From: Spiroplasma ixodetis
Lineage (GTDB): Bacteria > Bacillota_I > Bacilli_A > Mycoplasmatales > VBWQ01
Assembly: GCF_027923845.1 (NCBI RefSeq)
Contig: NZ_AP026933.1
Coordinates: forward strand, 620,001 to 684,000
DNA length: 64,000 bases
Reading direction: 5' to 3'
Shown: positions 9,940-20,878 of the stretch, one piece after another
Position numbering within the stretch: position 1 is the stretch's first letter
Layout of the letters: each line of letters begins with the position of its first letter
Program-made: the position numbers and the translations under genes
The notes under the pieces: model-generated
What the model saw: the letters and a program-made list of their open reading frames with translations, nothing else
Database searches by the model: none
What the model was told of the DNA's origin: nothing

Positions 9940-11314
9940 GGAAATGTTTAGTAATCTGTGTAACTTACAAAAATAACTATGTTTAATTAATTCTAGTAAA
10001 TATAATTAAATGACTAGAAAGAGTGAGTTACAGATGGCTAAAAAAGATAACTTTAATAATAATGATCCAATATCAAAAGCAGTAGATTTATTACTAGAAA
10101 ATACTAAAGATTTAACAACAGTTTTTAAACCTGGCGGTTTATATAAAGAATTAACAAAAAGATTAGTTGAAAAAATGTTGAATTCTGAAATGCAAAATTA
10201 TTTAGGATATGAAAAAAATCAACATAGTACTACTGAAAATGCTCGTAATGGTACAAGTTCAAAAAAATTAATAACTCAACAAGGTAAAATTGAAATTGAT
10301 GTACCAAGAGATCGCAATAGTAATTTTACTCCTGTAATAGTTCCTAAAAGGCAAAGAAGATTTGATGGTTTTGATCAACAAGTTCTTTCCTTGTATGCAA
10401 AAGGAATGACATTATCTGACATTAGAATGCAGTTGCAAGAGTTATATCATGGTGCTGATATTAGTGAAAGTGTTATTAGTCAAATTACTGATGATGTTAT
10501 TGATGATGTTAAAGCATGACAAAATCGACCATTAGAAAGTATTTATCCTATTGTTTATTTTGATTGTATAGTAGTTAAAGTACGACAAGATAAACGGATT
10601 ATTAACAAATCAGTTTATATAGCATTAGGAGTTGATTTAGAAGGCAAAAAAGATGTTTTAGGATTATGAATTAGTGAAAATGAAGGTTCTAAGTTTTGAT
10701 TATCTAATTTCACAGAAATGAAAAATCGTGGCTTAAATGATATTCTTATTGCTTGTAGTGATAATTTAACAGGCATGTCAGAAGCAATACAATCAGTTTA
10801 TCCTAAAACAGAACATCAATTATGCATTGTTCATCAAATTAGAAATAGTTTAAAATATGTTTCATACAAACATCGAAAAGGTCTAGTTGCAGATTTAAAA
10901 CCAATTTATAGTGCATGTAGTGAAGAACAAGCAATGCAAGCTTTAGAATCGTTTGAAAGTAAATGAAATAAACAATATCCTCAAATTACTAAATCTTGAT
11001 ATAAAAATTGAGATAATTTAATGGTTTTTATTAGTTATCCAGTAGAAATCAAAAGAGTGATTTATACTACAAATGCTATTGAATCTGTTAATAGTCAATT
11101 ACGAAAAATCATCAGAAATAAAAAAGTTTTTCCTAATGATATGGCAGTTTTCAAAATATTTTACTTGGTAATTGAAAATATAACAAAAAAATGAACATTG
11201 CCTATTCAAAATTGAAATACAGCAATTGCTCATTTTATGATAAAATTTGAAGACAGAATTAATCTAAATTAGTAACTTTGTAAAACAAAGATACACAGAT
11301 TATTAAAAAGCCTC
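9940..11314 (+). mobile_element. IS256-family element, copy C
   Basis: 1375 bp, flanked by perfect 8-bp target duplications TTCATTTA (9932-9939 and 11315-11322). Only 95 bp separate it from copy B, and that spacer holds no gene. Confidence 0.94.
10034..11272 (+). CDS. IS256-family transposase, copy C, intact
   Basis: 412 aa, nearly identical to copy B. Visible changes are Glu to Lys at ENTKDL near the N-terminus and Ala to Val in FYLVIENI. All catalytic motifs are present and the frame is open. Confidence 0.92.
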
Positions 11315-11571
11315 TTCATTTATTTTGACTTGTAGATGGTTTATCAATATCTTCTAAATTAATTGTTTCTCAATCATTATTTTCTCTTTCTTTTACTAAT
11401 AGAGAAAGTTTGTTCTTATAATCATCAATTATCAGTTGATTAATTCTAATCAACTTTTCATCAGGCTTTGGTTCAACATTATTTTTTTTCTTCTATAATA
11501 CCTATCATTTTTTGTAAAATAGATATCTTTTGATCAAGCTCTGCTTTTTTTTCTTGATTTTGTCTAGCCAT
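11315..11571 (-). CDS. Small coiled-coil hypothetical protein (frameshifted)
   Basis: About 85 aa, starting MARQNQEKKAELDQKI, charged and mostly helical by composition, with no membrane segment. A run of eight A near 11492 gives an early stop after IIEEKK; nine A would keep the frame open (VEPKPDEKLIRINQLIIDDY). The IS256 copy C insertion replaced only the last few codons: without it the gene would end in WSLLKI. AAGGGGG precedes the ATG at 11571. Function unknown. Confidence 0.55.
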
Positions 11572-11632
11572 TTAAATTCCCCCTTTTAAAAAATTAAAGT
11601 ACTTTTTTATTTATTATTAATTTATATATTAT

Positions 11633-13930
11633 CTAATATTTATATTTCCTTCATTTAAAAATTAATGAATTTCCAACAACAGTTATATCAGAAAGAGCCA
11701 TTGCAATTGCAGCCAACGGTGGAATAATAAATCCGGCAGCAGCTAATGGAATAATGATAATATTATAACTAAATGCTCAAATAAAATTCATTCAAATATT
11801 ATTTTTAGTTTTTTTAGTTAAAACAATAGCCTTATAAACAATACTAATATCATTATCAAGAATAGTAATATCACCAATTTTTTTAGCAATATCACTACCA
11901 GAGCCCATTGCAATTGCTAAATCAGATTGTTCTAAGGCAATAACATCATTAATACCATCACCAACAAACGCTACTTTTTTACCTTTTGCTTGTAAATCAG
12001 CAACAATTTGTGATTTACCTTGTGGTGTAACATTAGCAAAGGATGTTTCTATCCCAACACGATTAGCAATAGCAAGTGTTTGTGATTCATTATCACCACT
12101 AATTAAAATAACCTCAATTCCTTGTTTTTTAACTTTTTCAATTGTTAATAATGCATTTGTTTGTAATTCATCTTCTAAAATAAAAATATTAGTAACAACT
12201 TTATTAATTGCCAATGCCAATACTTTCTGGCTAGGAGTAACTGTTTCAAAGTCAAATGTTTTTAGAAATGGACTAAATGGCATTTTTGCTTTTTGTAAAT
12301 TTTCAAGTGATGAAATTTGTAATTCTTCAGTTTGATATTTTGCTTTAATACCAAAACCAATTTGTTCTTTAACCTCGGTAATTGTCAATGATTGTCCAAC
12401 ATTATTAGTATTAGAATATAAAGAAAAAGCTAAAGCCAAAGGATGTGTTGAATGCTTTTCCATAGCAATTGCCTTATTAACATGTTTTTCTTGACCATAA
12501 ATTTTAGTAATAACCAAATTACCAGTAGTTAATGTTCCTGTTTTATCAAAACAAATGGTATCAATCTTAGTAATTTTTTCAAAAGCACTAGCCTTATTAT
12601 AAATGATTCCTATTTTTGCTGCTTTATTAATTCCAACAGCAACTGCTAATGGTGTTGCAATTCCTAATGCACAAGGACAAGCAATTATTAAAGTTGCAAT
12701 TGCAATTTCTAATGATTCTTGCACACCATTACCTACTGCAAAATAACGAATAAGAAAAACTAAAATGGCAATTAAAATAACAGTTGGTGTAAATCACCCA
12801 GAGATTTTATCAGCCAATTTTTGTAATTTTGGTTTCTGAGATTGTGCATCTTCAACTGCCTTAATAATACTTGCTAATACTGTGTCTTTACCAATTTTAG
12901 TTGCTTTCATCCTAAAACTATCACCAACATTATTAGTTCCACCAATTAAATTTTCGTTAACTTGTTTCGTAATAACTTGCAATTCACCAGTTAACATTGA
13001 TTCATTAATAAATGCTTCTTCACTAATTAATTGACCATCAGTAGGAATATTTTCACCTTTTCGAATAATTAAAATATCATTTAATTGTACATCTTCAATA
13101 TTAATAAAAGTTTCTGTTTTGGTATTATAATCATATTTTAAGATTGATTTTGGCTTTAATGACATTAAACTTTCTAAGCCATTAGTAGCCCTTTTCTGTG
13201 CAACAGCACTAATTAAATCACCAAGTAAAACAATCATAATAATTGAAGCACTAACTTGAAAATATAAGTGTTCGGTTTTATTAATTATCATTAAATAAAT
13301 AGAAAAAATAAATGCCGTTGTTGTTCCTAATGCTACTAAAGTATGCATACCAGGTCATTTTTGTTTAATTAATTCTCGATAAATACCAATATAAAATTTA
13401 CGACCAAAATAAAATTGAATTGGAATTGCTAGTGCAAATTGAACAGAAGGATTACGTAAACTATCAAAAAATGAAGTATTAGGTATCATAATTAATAATA
13501 ATGGTAGTAACAATATTCAACCAATAATAAGTTCAATTAAATCACGTAATTTAACATTATGTTGATGATTATGATGTTGTTCTGACATATGAGATTGATG
13601 TTGTTCACTACTATGACTATGACTACTATGATCATCTGTAATATCTTTCATATCAACTTGGTGACTCGTTTTTATATCTTTAATCTCAGTTTCAAACTTA
13701 CAAATTTCATATCCTAAATGATGCATTGCTTTTTTAATTTTTTTTTCATTTCAAAACTTAGGATCATAACTAAATTGTGCTTTTTTAGTAGCAAAATTGA
13801 TACTAACAGTAATACCATCTTCTTTAGTAAAATGTCTTTCGATAACACTAGCACAAGAGGTACATGAAACATCTGACAGTACTGCTCTACTAATAACAAA
13901 ATTATCATTTATATCACTTGTATTATTCAT
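11633..13930 (-). CDS. copA: Copper-transporting P1B-type ATPase
   Basis: 765-aa membrane pump that exports Cu(I) using ATP. Order: N-terminal heavy-metal-associated domain with SCTSC (Cys23/Cys26), a His-rich linker at about residues 88-115, membrane helices, the MLTGEL actuator motif, the metal-site CPC (Cys418-Pro-Cys420), the phosphorylation site DKTGTLT (Asp462), the STHPLALA nucleotide-domain motif, and the GDGIND hinge. The N-domain and two-Cys CPC define the copper class; silver or another soft metal is possible. The whole frame is open with TGA as Trp. ATG 13930 follows GAGGAG. No copper chaperone or CopY-like regulator is seen beside it. Confidence 0.92.
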
Positions 13931-14044
13931 ATTAACTTCATCTCCTCAAATTTTAATATTTTAATCTTTTTTATTATTTTTTAACACACAATATATACAA
14001 AAATAAATTATACATATTTTAATGTTAAAAAATATTAAAAAAAC

Positions 14045-14072
14045 TAAATCCCCAATCATGTTATTGGGGATT
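14045..14072 (-). terminator. Intrinsic terminator
   Basis: An 11-bp stem AAATCCCCAAT / ATTGGGGATTT with a 6-nt loop is followed on the minus strand by AGTTTTTTT. It ends transcription of the small protein at 14146. Confidence 0.85.
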
Positions 14073-14145
14073 TATTACCTTAAAAAGTAATTAAAAAGTA
14101 ATATATTTATATTATAACATAGACTACCTTAAATCTAAAATTTCA

Positions 14146-14679
14146 TTATAAACTGGCCATTTTCTTTGATTCTATTTTTACTTCAATTTGTGAATCTATA
14201 TTATTTATAGCGGTTTTTTTATCTGCAAACTTATCATTGTCAACTTCAATTTGTCTTCTTTGTTTTTCATCAAATTTTTTTGCTGCATCTATGCCAAAAA
14301 TAATAGCACCACCAACAGCAGCAATACCAGCACCAACAGGAATAAAAACAGGTGTTATTACAGCATTGGCAATACCAGCAATTGCAGCAGCACTAGTAGC
14401 AGCAGTTATAATATCAGTTTCTAATTGTTCTTCAGAACGGTTACTAACAGCACTGACACCACCCGCAACAGTAGCAGCAACTAAACCGCTTATTTGAGCA
14501 ATAGGATTAATATACAAAGCACCAACAACAGCACCAGTAGCAACACCTTTAGTCACTTTTATAATTTTTGCGGTTGTTCGATGTTTTGTTTTAAATTCTT
14601 TTCATTTTGTAGGTTTTTGTTCTACATTTTCTTCTGATTTTGCTTCAAGATTTTGTAAAATTTCATTTTTTATAGGCAT
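14146..14679 (-). CDS. Small Gly/Ala-rich membrane protein of unknown function
   Basis: 177 aa. A charged N-terminus (MPIKNEILQNLEAKSEEN, then KPTKWKEFKTK) is followed by two Gly/Ala/Ile-rich hydrophobic stretches at about residues 45-72 and 92-130, the latter rich in small residues (GAGIAAVGGAIIFGI), and a charged C-terminal tail from KKFDEKQRR. Such helices can pack tightly in membranes, but no known family is recognised. ATG 14679 has AGGAAG upstream. The N-terminal pattern (MPIK...TKWKEF) recalls the C-terminal segment of the broken coiled-coil gene at 53790-59194 (MPVK...TEWKVW), which shares the same type of leader hairpin. Confidence 0.7.
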
Positions 14680-14705
14680 TTCTTTTAATCTTCCTTTCAA
14701 ATAAA

Positions 14706-14736
14706 AACTCATTTATTTTTATCAAAATAATGAGTT
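14706..14736 (-). promoter_or_regulatory. Terminator-like hairpin in the leader of gene 14146-14679
   Basis: On the minus strand, AGTTTTTAACTCATT starts a hairpin that closes with AATGAGTTTTTATTT. It lies about 25 nt before the ribosome site. The same arrangement precedes the ankyrin gene (22689-22722) and the gene starting at 59194. Confidence 0.55.
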
Positions 14737-14852
14737 AAAAACTTATATTAAGTTTAATTATTATTCTATTCTATACTGAATATTGATATTTTTAATAAAT
14801 ATATACATATTAAACAACTTTTATCTTTTTTATAGCAACAAATATTATACTA

Positions 14853-15467
14853 TTAAGTTTCTACTTCAACTTCATTAGTATTAACATCATCTGCTAATTT
14901 ACTAATTACTAAATCAATTCCTTGTTTACTAATACTAGAAAATAAAATAATAGGAGTATTAGTGCTAAGTTTTAAAGTTGATAATATTAATTTTTTATTT
15001 TTTACTAATTGACTATTTTTCACTTTATCAACTTTAGTAGCAATTAAATGAATTTTTAAATGATAATGTTGTAAATATTCCAACATATCAATATCATCTT
15101 TACTGGGTGCATGTCTTAAATCTAATAATAAAAAAACTGCTTTTAAATTTTTTCGTGACTGAAAATATTCATCCATCATTGTCGCAAATTGGATTTTTTT
15201 TTCATTTGATACTTTAGCAAAACCATAGCCAGGAACATCAACAAAGCGACAAATATTATTATTAATTGTAAAAAAATTTAGCATTTGTGTTTTACCAGGT
15301 GTTTGTGAAACTCTAGCTAACTTACCATTATTACAAATTGTATTTAAAAATGTTGATTTACCAACATTACTGCGACCAACAAAACAAAATTCAGGAATTT
15401 CATCCTGCGGCAATTGTTCTTCTTTAATAGCACTAGTTAAAAATTGTGCTTGCTTAATTCGTTCCAT
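14853..15467 (-). CDS. engB: Ribosome-biogenesis GTPase YsxC/YihA
   Basis: 204-aa GTPase of the TrmE-Era-EngA-YihA class, needed for assembly of the large ribosomal subunit. G1 is GRSNVGKS near residue 31, G2 lies at TPGKTQ near 56, G3 is DVPGYGFA near 77, and G4 is ATKVDK near 143, the usual TKxD form in this family; G5 is FSSISKQG. ATG 15467 follows AAGAGG. The length and full motif set mark it as intact. It is a single gene between unrelated small genes. Confidence 0.94.
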   Translation of the reverse strand: MERIKQAQFLTSAIKEEQLPQDEIPEFCFVGRSNVGKSTFLNTICNNGKLARVSQTPGKTQMLNFFTINNNICRFVDVPGYGFAKVSNEKKIQFATMMDEYFQSRKNLKAVFLLLDLRHAPSKDDIDMLEYLQHYHLKIHLIATKVDKVKNSQLVKNKKLILSTLKLSTNTPIILFSSISKQGIDLVISKLADDVNTNEVEVET

Positions 15468-15536
15468 TTTTTACCTCTTATTCAAAAATATATTATAGTT
15501 AATAGTTAAGATTTAAACTAATTATTATTTATTATT

Positions 15537-15725
15537 TTAATTTTTATTAATATTAATAAAATTAGTAAAATGAATAAAATGAATATTATCTAATGGCCAT
15601 ATACCAAAACCAAAAAATAATGCAGCCAAAATGATACCACCAACAATAATACAAATAGCAAGTCATTTTATAATTTTAAATAATAACATAAAACTAATAA
15701 TACCAACTATTACAAATGTATTCAT
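15537..15725 (-). CDS. 62-aa membrane protein of unknown function
   Basis: A small hydrophobic protein (MNTFVIVGIISFMLLF, then IIKWLAICIIVGGIILAALF) with one or two membrane helices and a short polar tail. The ATG at 15725 is preceded by a good GGAGGT site with 5-nt spacing, which argues that it is real. Its Trp codons use both TGA and TGG. No family is recognised. Confidence 0.6.
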
Positions 15726-15903
15726 GTTTACCTCCTATTATTTTAATTATTAAAGTAACACGTAACATTAATTAATAATAACATAAAATAAATTCGAATA
15801 TTTTATAGTAATCATCTTTTTCTTAAAATTATATAAATTAAAAAAAGTTATCTTTTTAAAGAGAAACATGTTAAAATGTCAAAGGATAAAGGAGAGTGAT
15901 ATC

Positions 15904-16038
15904 ATGACTGACAGCGATTCCGTTTATAATAAGAAAAATAATACTAATTTAAAAATTAGTAATTTTAAAAGTGTACTTTTAAATAAAGATTCAGTTAAAT
16001 ATTCTCCTGGTATTTTTACTAAAAAAATATTTTTTTAG
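15904..16038 (+). CDS. 44-aa small ORF upstream of the Mg2+ ATPase
   Basis: MTDSDSVYNKKNNTNLKISN and 24 further residues, mostly polar, without a membrane segment. It has a strong AAAGGAGAG site ahead of ATG 15904 and lies 69 bp before the ATPase start, which has its own AAGGAGG site. The position suggests a leader peptide or small partner of the transporter, but it lacks the Pro/acidic stretches of known Mg2+-sensing leaders. Function unknown. Confidence 0.45.
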   Translation: MTDSDSVYNKKNNTNLKISNFKSVLLNKDSVKYSPGIFTKKIFF

Positions 16039-17309
16039 CGTGTTAATAAATTTCTAAATCCTTATTTAAAAGTCTTAAAATAAGAAAAATAAGGAGGTAA
16101 AGAAATTATGAAGATTTTTTTAAACAAAATTTATTTTAAATTACAATTTAGTTTTAAAAAACCATTAGTTTACACAAATGGTGATTATATTAAACAAATT
16201 GCACATTTTAACCAAAAACAATTACTAAAAAATTTAGATTTACATAATTTTGGTCTTAAAACAGACCAAATTGAAATAAGAAGAAAAAAATATGGTATTA
16301 ATACTTTAAAAAATACAAAATTTAATTGAATTTTAGAATTTTTAAAAGCATATTTTGGACCATTCAATATAATTTTAGCAATTATTACTATCTATAATTT
16401 ATTCTCATATTTTACAACAAATGATACTTCAATTTATTCATTGGTTGCCGCTATTATTGTTGGAACTATGATTTTATTAAGTGGAACCCTAATTTACATT
16501 CAATCAATACGAGCTTTTTTATTACTAAACATTTAACAATTTTGGTCAAAAATACAACTACTGTTATTCGTAATATAAACATTAATCAAATTACTAAAGA
16601 AAACTCAATTAAAATAATTAAACAAGCACAAGAAATAAATGTTAATGAATTATTACCAGGTGATTTAATTCCTGCTGATTTAAAAATTTTATTAAGCAAT
16701 GATTTATTTATTAATCAATCATCATTAACAGGAGAATCACTACCTGCTGAAAAACACGCTATTAACGATCCTACATATCAAAACTTATTTGATTTACAAA
16801 ATATTTGTTTTATGGGAACAAGTGTTGTCTCTGGAAGTGCAATTGCTATTGTTATAGCAACAGCTACTAACACCTACTTCGCTACTATTGCTGATACAAT
16901 AAATAAACAACGTCCATTAAGCAGTTTTTCCAAAGGAATTAAACGCGTTACTTTAATGTTAATTTGCTTTATGCTAGTAATGGTACCCATTGTGTTAATT
17001 ATCAATGGTCTTTTAAAAAACAATTGACCTGCAGCATTTATTTTTTCAATTTCGGTTGCTGTTGGTTTGACTCCTGAAATGCTACCAATGATTGTTACTT
17101 CTAATCTAGCGCGAGGTGCTAGTAAAATGAGTAAACAAAAAGTAGTTGTTAAACAACTAGCTGCTATTCAAAATTTAGGTGCAATTGATATTTTATGTAC
17201 TGATAAAACAGGAACTTTAACTAATGATAATATTGAAGTAGTCAACCATATAACATTGGATAATAAAACAAATAATGACTTAATTAAGTTTATTTATTTA
17301 AATAGTTAT

Positions 17310-18250
17310 CGAACTTCTCCCCACATGTACTTGTGGAGGAAACAATGAAATTGAATGAGTTCAATAATACTTTTCAAACTGAAAAACAATGTCTTGCATA
17401 TATAGCAAGTTTGAAACAAATCAAATGTAGTAGGTGTTCTAGTTTTAATTTGAATACTTCTAATTTAAGAAGAATGAGATGTTTGAAATGTCATCAAACA
17501 TTCAGTATTCTCACGGGCACTATATTTTCAAAGTCACAAACACCTTTAATATCTTGGTTTTATCTCATTTTTAGATGAATAAACACCAAACATGGAATTC
17601 CATCAACTGATGTTGCAAAAGAATTGGGAGTGACCTTGAAAACAGCTTGAAGAATGGGTCATAAAATCCGAAGTGCCATTGCTAAACAAAAACCTCAATT
17701 CATTGTTGAAGGCATAGTGCAAATGGATGAAATGTATCTTTCACATATGGGGTTTAAAAAACAAGGAAGATCCTTGTTGAATAAAACCTTGATTGTTGGT
17801 ATTTATGAAAAAACAACCAACAATCTGATTGTGAAAGTATTGAAAAACGCAAACAGTAAAAATCTTTTGCAGTTTGCAATAAACCACATTTCTTCAAAGT
17901 GTGTTGTACATACTGATTTTTGAAAAGGATATCGCGATTTGAAATCGGTTTTCACTAAGCATGAAACAGTTAACCATCAAGATGGCTATGTTTCAAAAAC
18001 TGGTGTAAATACCAACCAAATTGAGTCAGTATGAAAACATATACGAAGAACATTTAAAACACATATCAAAGTTGCAAAACATCATATTCATTTATATGCA
18101 AAAGAAGCTGCATATAAATTCAATAACATACCTAGTTTTGAAACTGTAATGCTATGTTTTATTTAAAAATGTGGGGAGAAGTTCGTAGATAGGCTTTTCT
18201 CAGCATTTATGTGATAAGATTTAAAAATAGTACATAAAGTGAGAAAAGCC
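17310..18250 (+). mobile_element. IS1595-family element, copy A
   Basis: 941 bp inserted in mgtA with perfect 8-bp duplications ATAGTTAT (17302-17309, 18251-18258). The left end is CGAACTTCTCCCCACATG. The right end lies beyond an internal inverted copy of that repeat and includes a hairpin tail that ends GAGAAAAGCC. Confidence 0.94.
17345..18166 (+). CDS. IS1595-family transposase, intact
   Basis: 273 aa. N-terminal zinc ribbon (CSRC near residue 31 and MRCLKC near 49), a helix-turn-helix segment (STDVAKELGVTLKTAWRM), then a DDE-like core with QMDEMYLSHMGFKK (Asp), VHTDFWKGY (Asp) and TNQIESVWKHIRR (the position of the third acidic residue or Asn in this family). GGAGGA sits 5 nt before ATG 17345. 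Trp are TGA or TGG. Confidence 0.92.
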
Positions 18251-19271
18251 ATAGTTATTTTCAAACAGGAATAAAAAATCCAATGGATAATTCAATACTT
18301 GAATTTGGAGAAAAAAACAAATTAAAAAATATAAGTAATTATTATCAAAAAATTGATGAAATTCCTTTTGATTTTAATCGTCGTAAATTAACAGTTGTTT
18401 TAGAAGATAAATTAAATAATAAAAAATTAATTTGTAAAGGTGCAATTGAAGAAGTTATTAATACATGTAATCGTATAGTTTATCAAGATAAAGTAATACC
18501 ATTAAATTCTGATTTAATGAAAATGGTTAATAAAAAAATAACAAAATTAAATGAACAAGGATTACGTGTCTTAGAACCTGTTTAGAATCTTTTAGAAAAT
18601 AAGGTAAAATTACTATATATTTTAAAATAAGAGGTATATATGCATAAAAATTATCCAAGTCATGTTACTAAAGAACAATTTGAGAACATAAAATCAACTT
18701 TAGAAAACAGCAAAAAGAAAACAAAACCAAGAAATTTAGATTTATATGAAGTGTTTTGTGCAGTTTTATATGTATTAAAAAGTGGTTGTCAATGAAGAAT
18801 GTTACCAAAAAATTTTCCAAAATGACAAACTGTATATTATTATGGCTTTTCTCCCTTTATGTACTATTTTAATTTTATCACATAAATGCTGAGAAAAGCC
18901 TATCTACGGACTTCTCCCCACATTTTTAAATCAAACATAGCATTACAGTTTCAAAACTAGGTATCTTGTTGAATTTATATGCAGCTTCTTTAGCATATAA
19001 ATGAACATGATGTTTTGCAACTTTGATATGTGTTTTAAATGTTCTTCTTATATGTTTTCAAACTGATTCAATTTGGTTGGTATTTACACCAATTTTTGAA
19101 ACATAGCCATCTTGATGGTTAACTGTTTCATGCTTAGTGAAAACTGATTTAAAATCGCAATATCCTTTTCAAGAATCAGTATATACAAGACATTTTGAAG
19201 AAATGTGGTTTTTTGCAAACTGCAAAAGATTTTTACTCTTTGCGTTTTTCAATACTTTCACAATTAAATTA

Positions 19272-20210
19272 GGCTTTTCTCCCTTTATGTACTATTTTAA
19301 TTTTATCACATAAATGCTGAGAAAAGCCTATCTACGGACTTCTCCCCACATTTTTAAATCAAACATAGCATTACAGTTTCAAAACTAGGTATCTTGTTGA
19401 ATTTATATGCAGCTTCTTTTGCATATAAATGAATATGATGTTTTGCAACTTTGATATGTGTTTTAAATGTTCTTCGTATATGTTTTCATACTGACTCAAT
19501 TTGGTTGGTATTTACACCAGTTTTTGAAACATAGCCATCTTGATGGTTAACTGTTTCATGCTTAGTGAAAACCGATTTCAAATCGCGATATCCTTTTCAA
19601 AAATCAGTATGTACAACACACTTTGAAGAAATGTGGTTTATTGCAAACTGCAAAAGATTTTTACTGTTTGCGTTTTTCAATACTTTCACAATCAGATTGT
19701 TGGTTGTTTTTTCATAAATACCAACAATCAAGGTTTTATTCAACAAGGATCTTCCTTGTTTTTTAAACCCCATATGTGAAAGATACATTTCATCCATTTG
19801 CACTATGCCTTCAACAATGAATTGAGGTTTTTGTTTAGCAATGGCACTTCGGATTTTATGACCCATTCTTCAAGCTGTTTTCAAGGTCACTCCCAATTCT
19901 TTTGCAACATCAGTTGATGGAATTCCATGTTTGGTGTTTATTCATCTAAAAATCAGATAAAACCAAGATATTAAAGGTGTTTGTGACTTTGAAAATATAG
20001 TGCCCGTGAGAATACTGAATGTTTGATGACATTTCAAACATCTCATTCTTCTTAAATTAGAAGTATTCAAATTAAAACTAGAACACCTACTACATTTGAT
20101 TTGTTTCAAACTTGCTATATATGCAAGACATTGTTTTTCAGTTTGAAAAGTATTATTGAACTCATTCAATTTCATTGTTTCCTCCACAAGTACATGTGGG
20201 GAGAAGTTCG
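19272..20210 (-). mobile_element. IS1595-family element, copy B inner
   Basis: 939 bp flanked by perfect TTAAATTA duplications (19264-19271, 20211-20218). It is a hybrid: the transposase start and CGAAC end match the 941-bp subtype, while the tail and last codons match the 939-bp subtype. The switch lies near 19395-19420. Confidence 0.92.
19354..20175 (-). CDS. IS1595-family transposase (hybrid copy), intact
   Basis: 273 aa with the zinc ribbon, helix-turn-helix and acidic motifs of the family. The last residues read MLCLI where the other subtype has MLCFI, marking the recombinant 3' end. ATG 20175 follows GGAGGA. Confidence 0.9.
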
Positions 20211-20593
20211 TTAAATTATTGGTTGTTTTTTGATAAATGCCAACAATCAAGGTTTTATTCACCAAGGATCTTCCTTGTTTTTTAAAACCCATATGTGAAA
20301 GATACATTTCATCAATTTGCACTGTACCTTCAACAATAAATTGAGGTTTTTGTTTTGCAATACGTGTTCTGATTTTATGAGTCATTCTTCAAGCAGTTTT
20401 CAAAGTCACTCCCAATTCTTTTGCAATATCTGTTGATGGAATTCCATGTTTGGTGTTTATTCATCTAAAGATAAGATAAAACCAAGATGTTAAAGATGTT
20501 TGTGACCTTGAAAATATGAACATCTAGAATAAAGTAGACACAGAATTGTAACCTTTGTGTTAAAAATACTTTAAGGAAGGTGTTCATTTTTTT

Positions 20594-20878
20594 ATGGCTA
20601 AATGACTATCAAAAGAAGAAAAGTTAAAAATAATAAAAATAAGTAAAATTAAAACAATTGATAAAACCGCATTAGAGTATGGTATTGGTCGATCATCAAT
20701 AAAAGAATGAATTAAAGCATATAAATTATTAGGTGAAAAAGGTTTAGAATATGGCAATGGAATTCGTGCTAAAAAAACCAAAAGAACAGGTCGACCCAAA
20801 TCTTTAAATTTTAATGAAATGACAAAACAAGAATTAATTGAATATATTGAGGCAATGAACGATATAAAAAGTATTTAG
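20594..20878 (+). CDS. IS3-family OrfA, copy 1
   Basis: 94-aa DNA-binding subunit. Helix-turn-helix (DKTALEYGIGRSSIKEWIKA, near residues 24-43), then a KRTGRPKSLN basic segment and a coiled-coil tail. It ends at an AAAAAG site where a -1 slip would fuse it with OrfB. Copy 2 has one more A at this point, which puts OrfA and OrfB in a single frame. Confidence 0.8.

Larger units (their letters stand above)
16108..18573 (+). pseudogene. mgtA: Mg2+-transporting P-type ATPase, broken by IS elements
   Basis: Importer of Mg2+ of the P3B class. Visible: N-terminal segment ending in KYGINTL, first membrane helices, the SLTGESLPAEK actuator motif, AVGLTPEMLPMIV (signature of MgtA/MgtB), and DKTGTLT. 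IS1595 copy A splits it between NSY and FQTGIKNPMD, and removing the IS with one target copy restores YFQTG in frame. IS5 copy 3 cuts it after GLRVL at 18573, and no further ATPase sequence is found beyond that IS, so the GDGxND hinge and last six helices are lost. A missing T near 16517 (after QSIRAF) shifts the frame as well. Identification is secure; the gene is dead. Confidence 0.88.

Noticed and set aside
14237..14497. Plus-strand Ala-rich frame
   Set aside because: Antisense of the Gly/Ala-rich gene; Ala codons produce open frames on the other strand.
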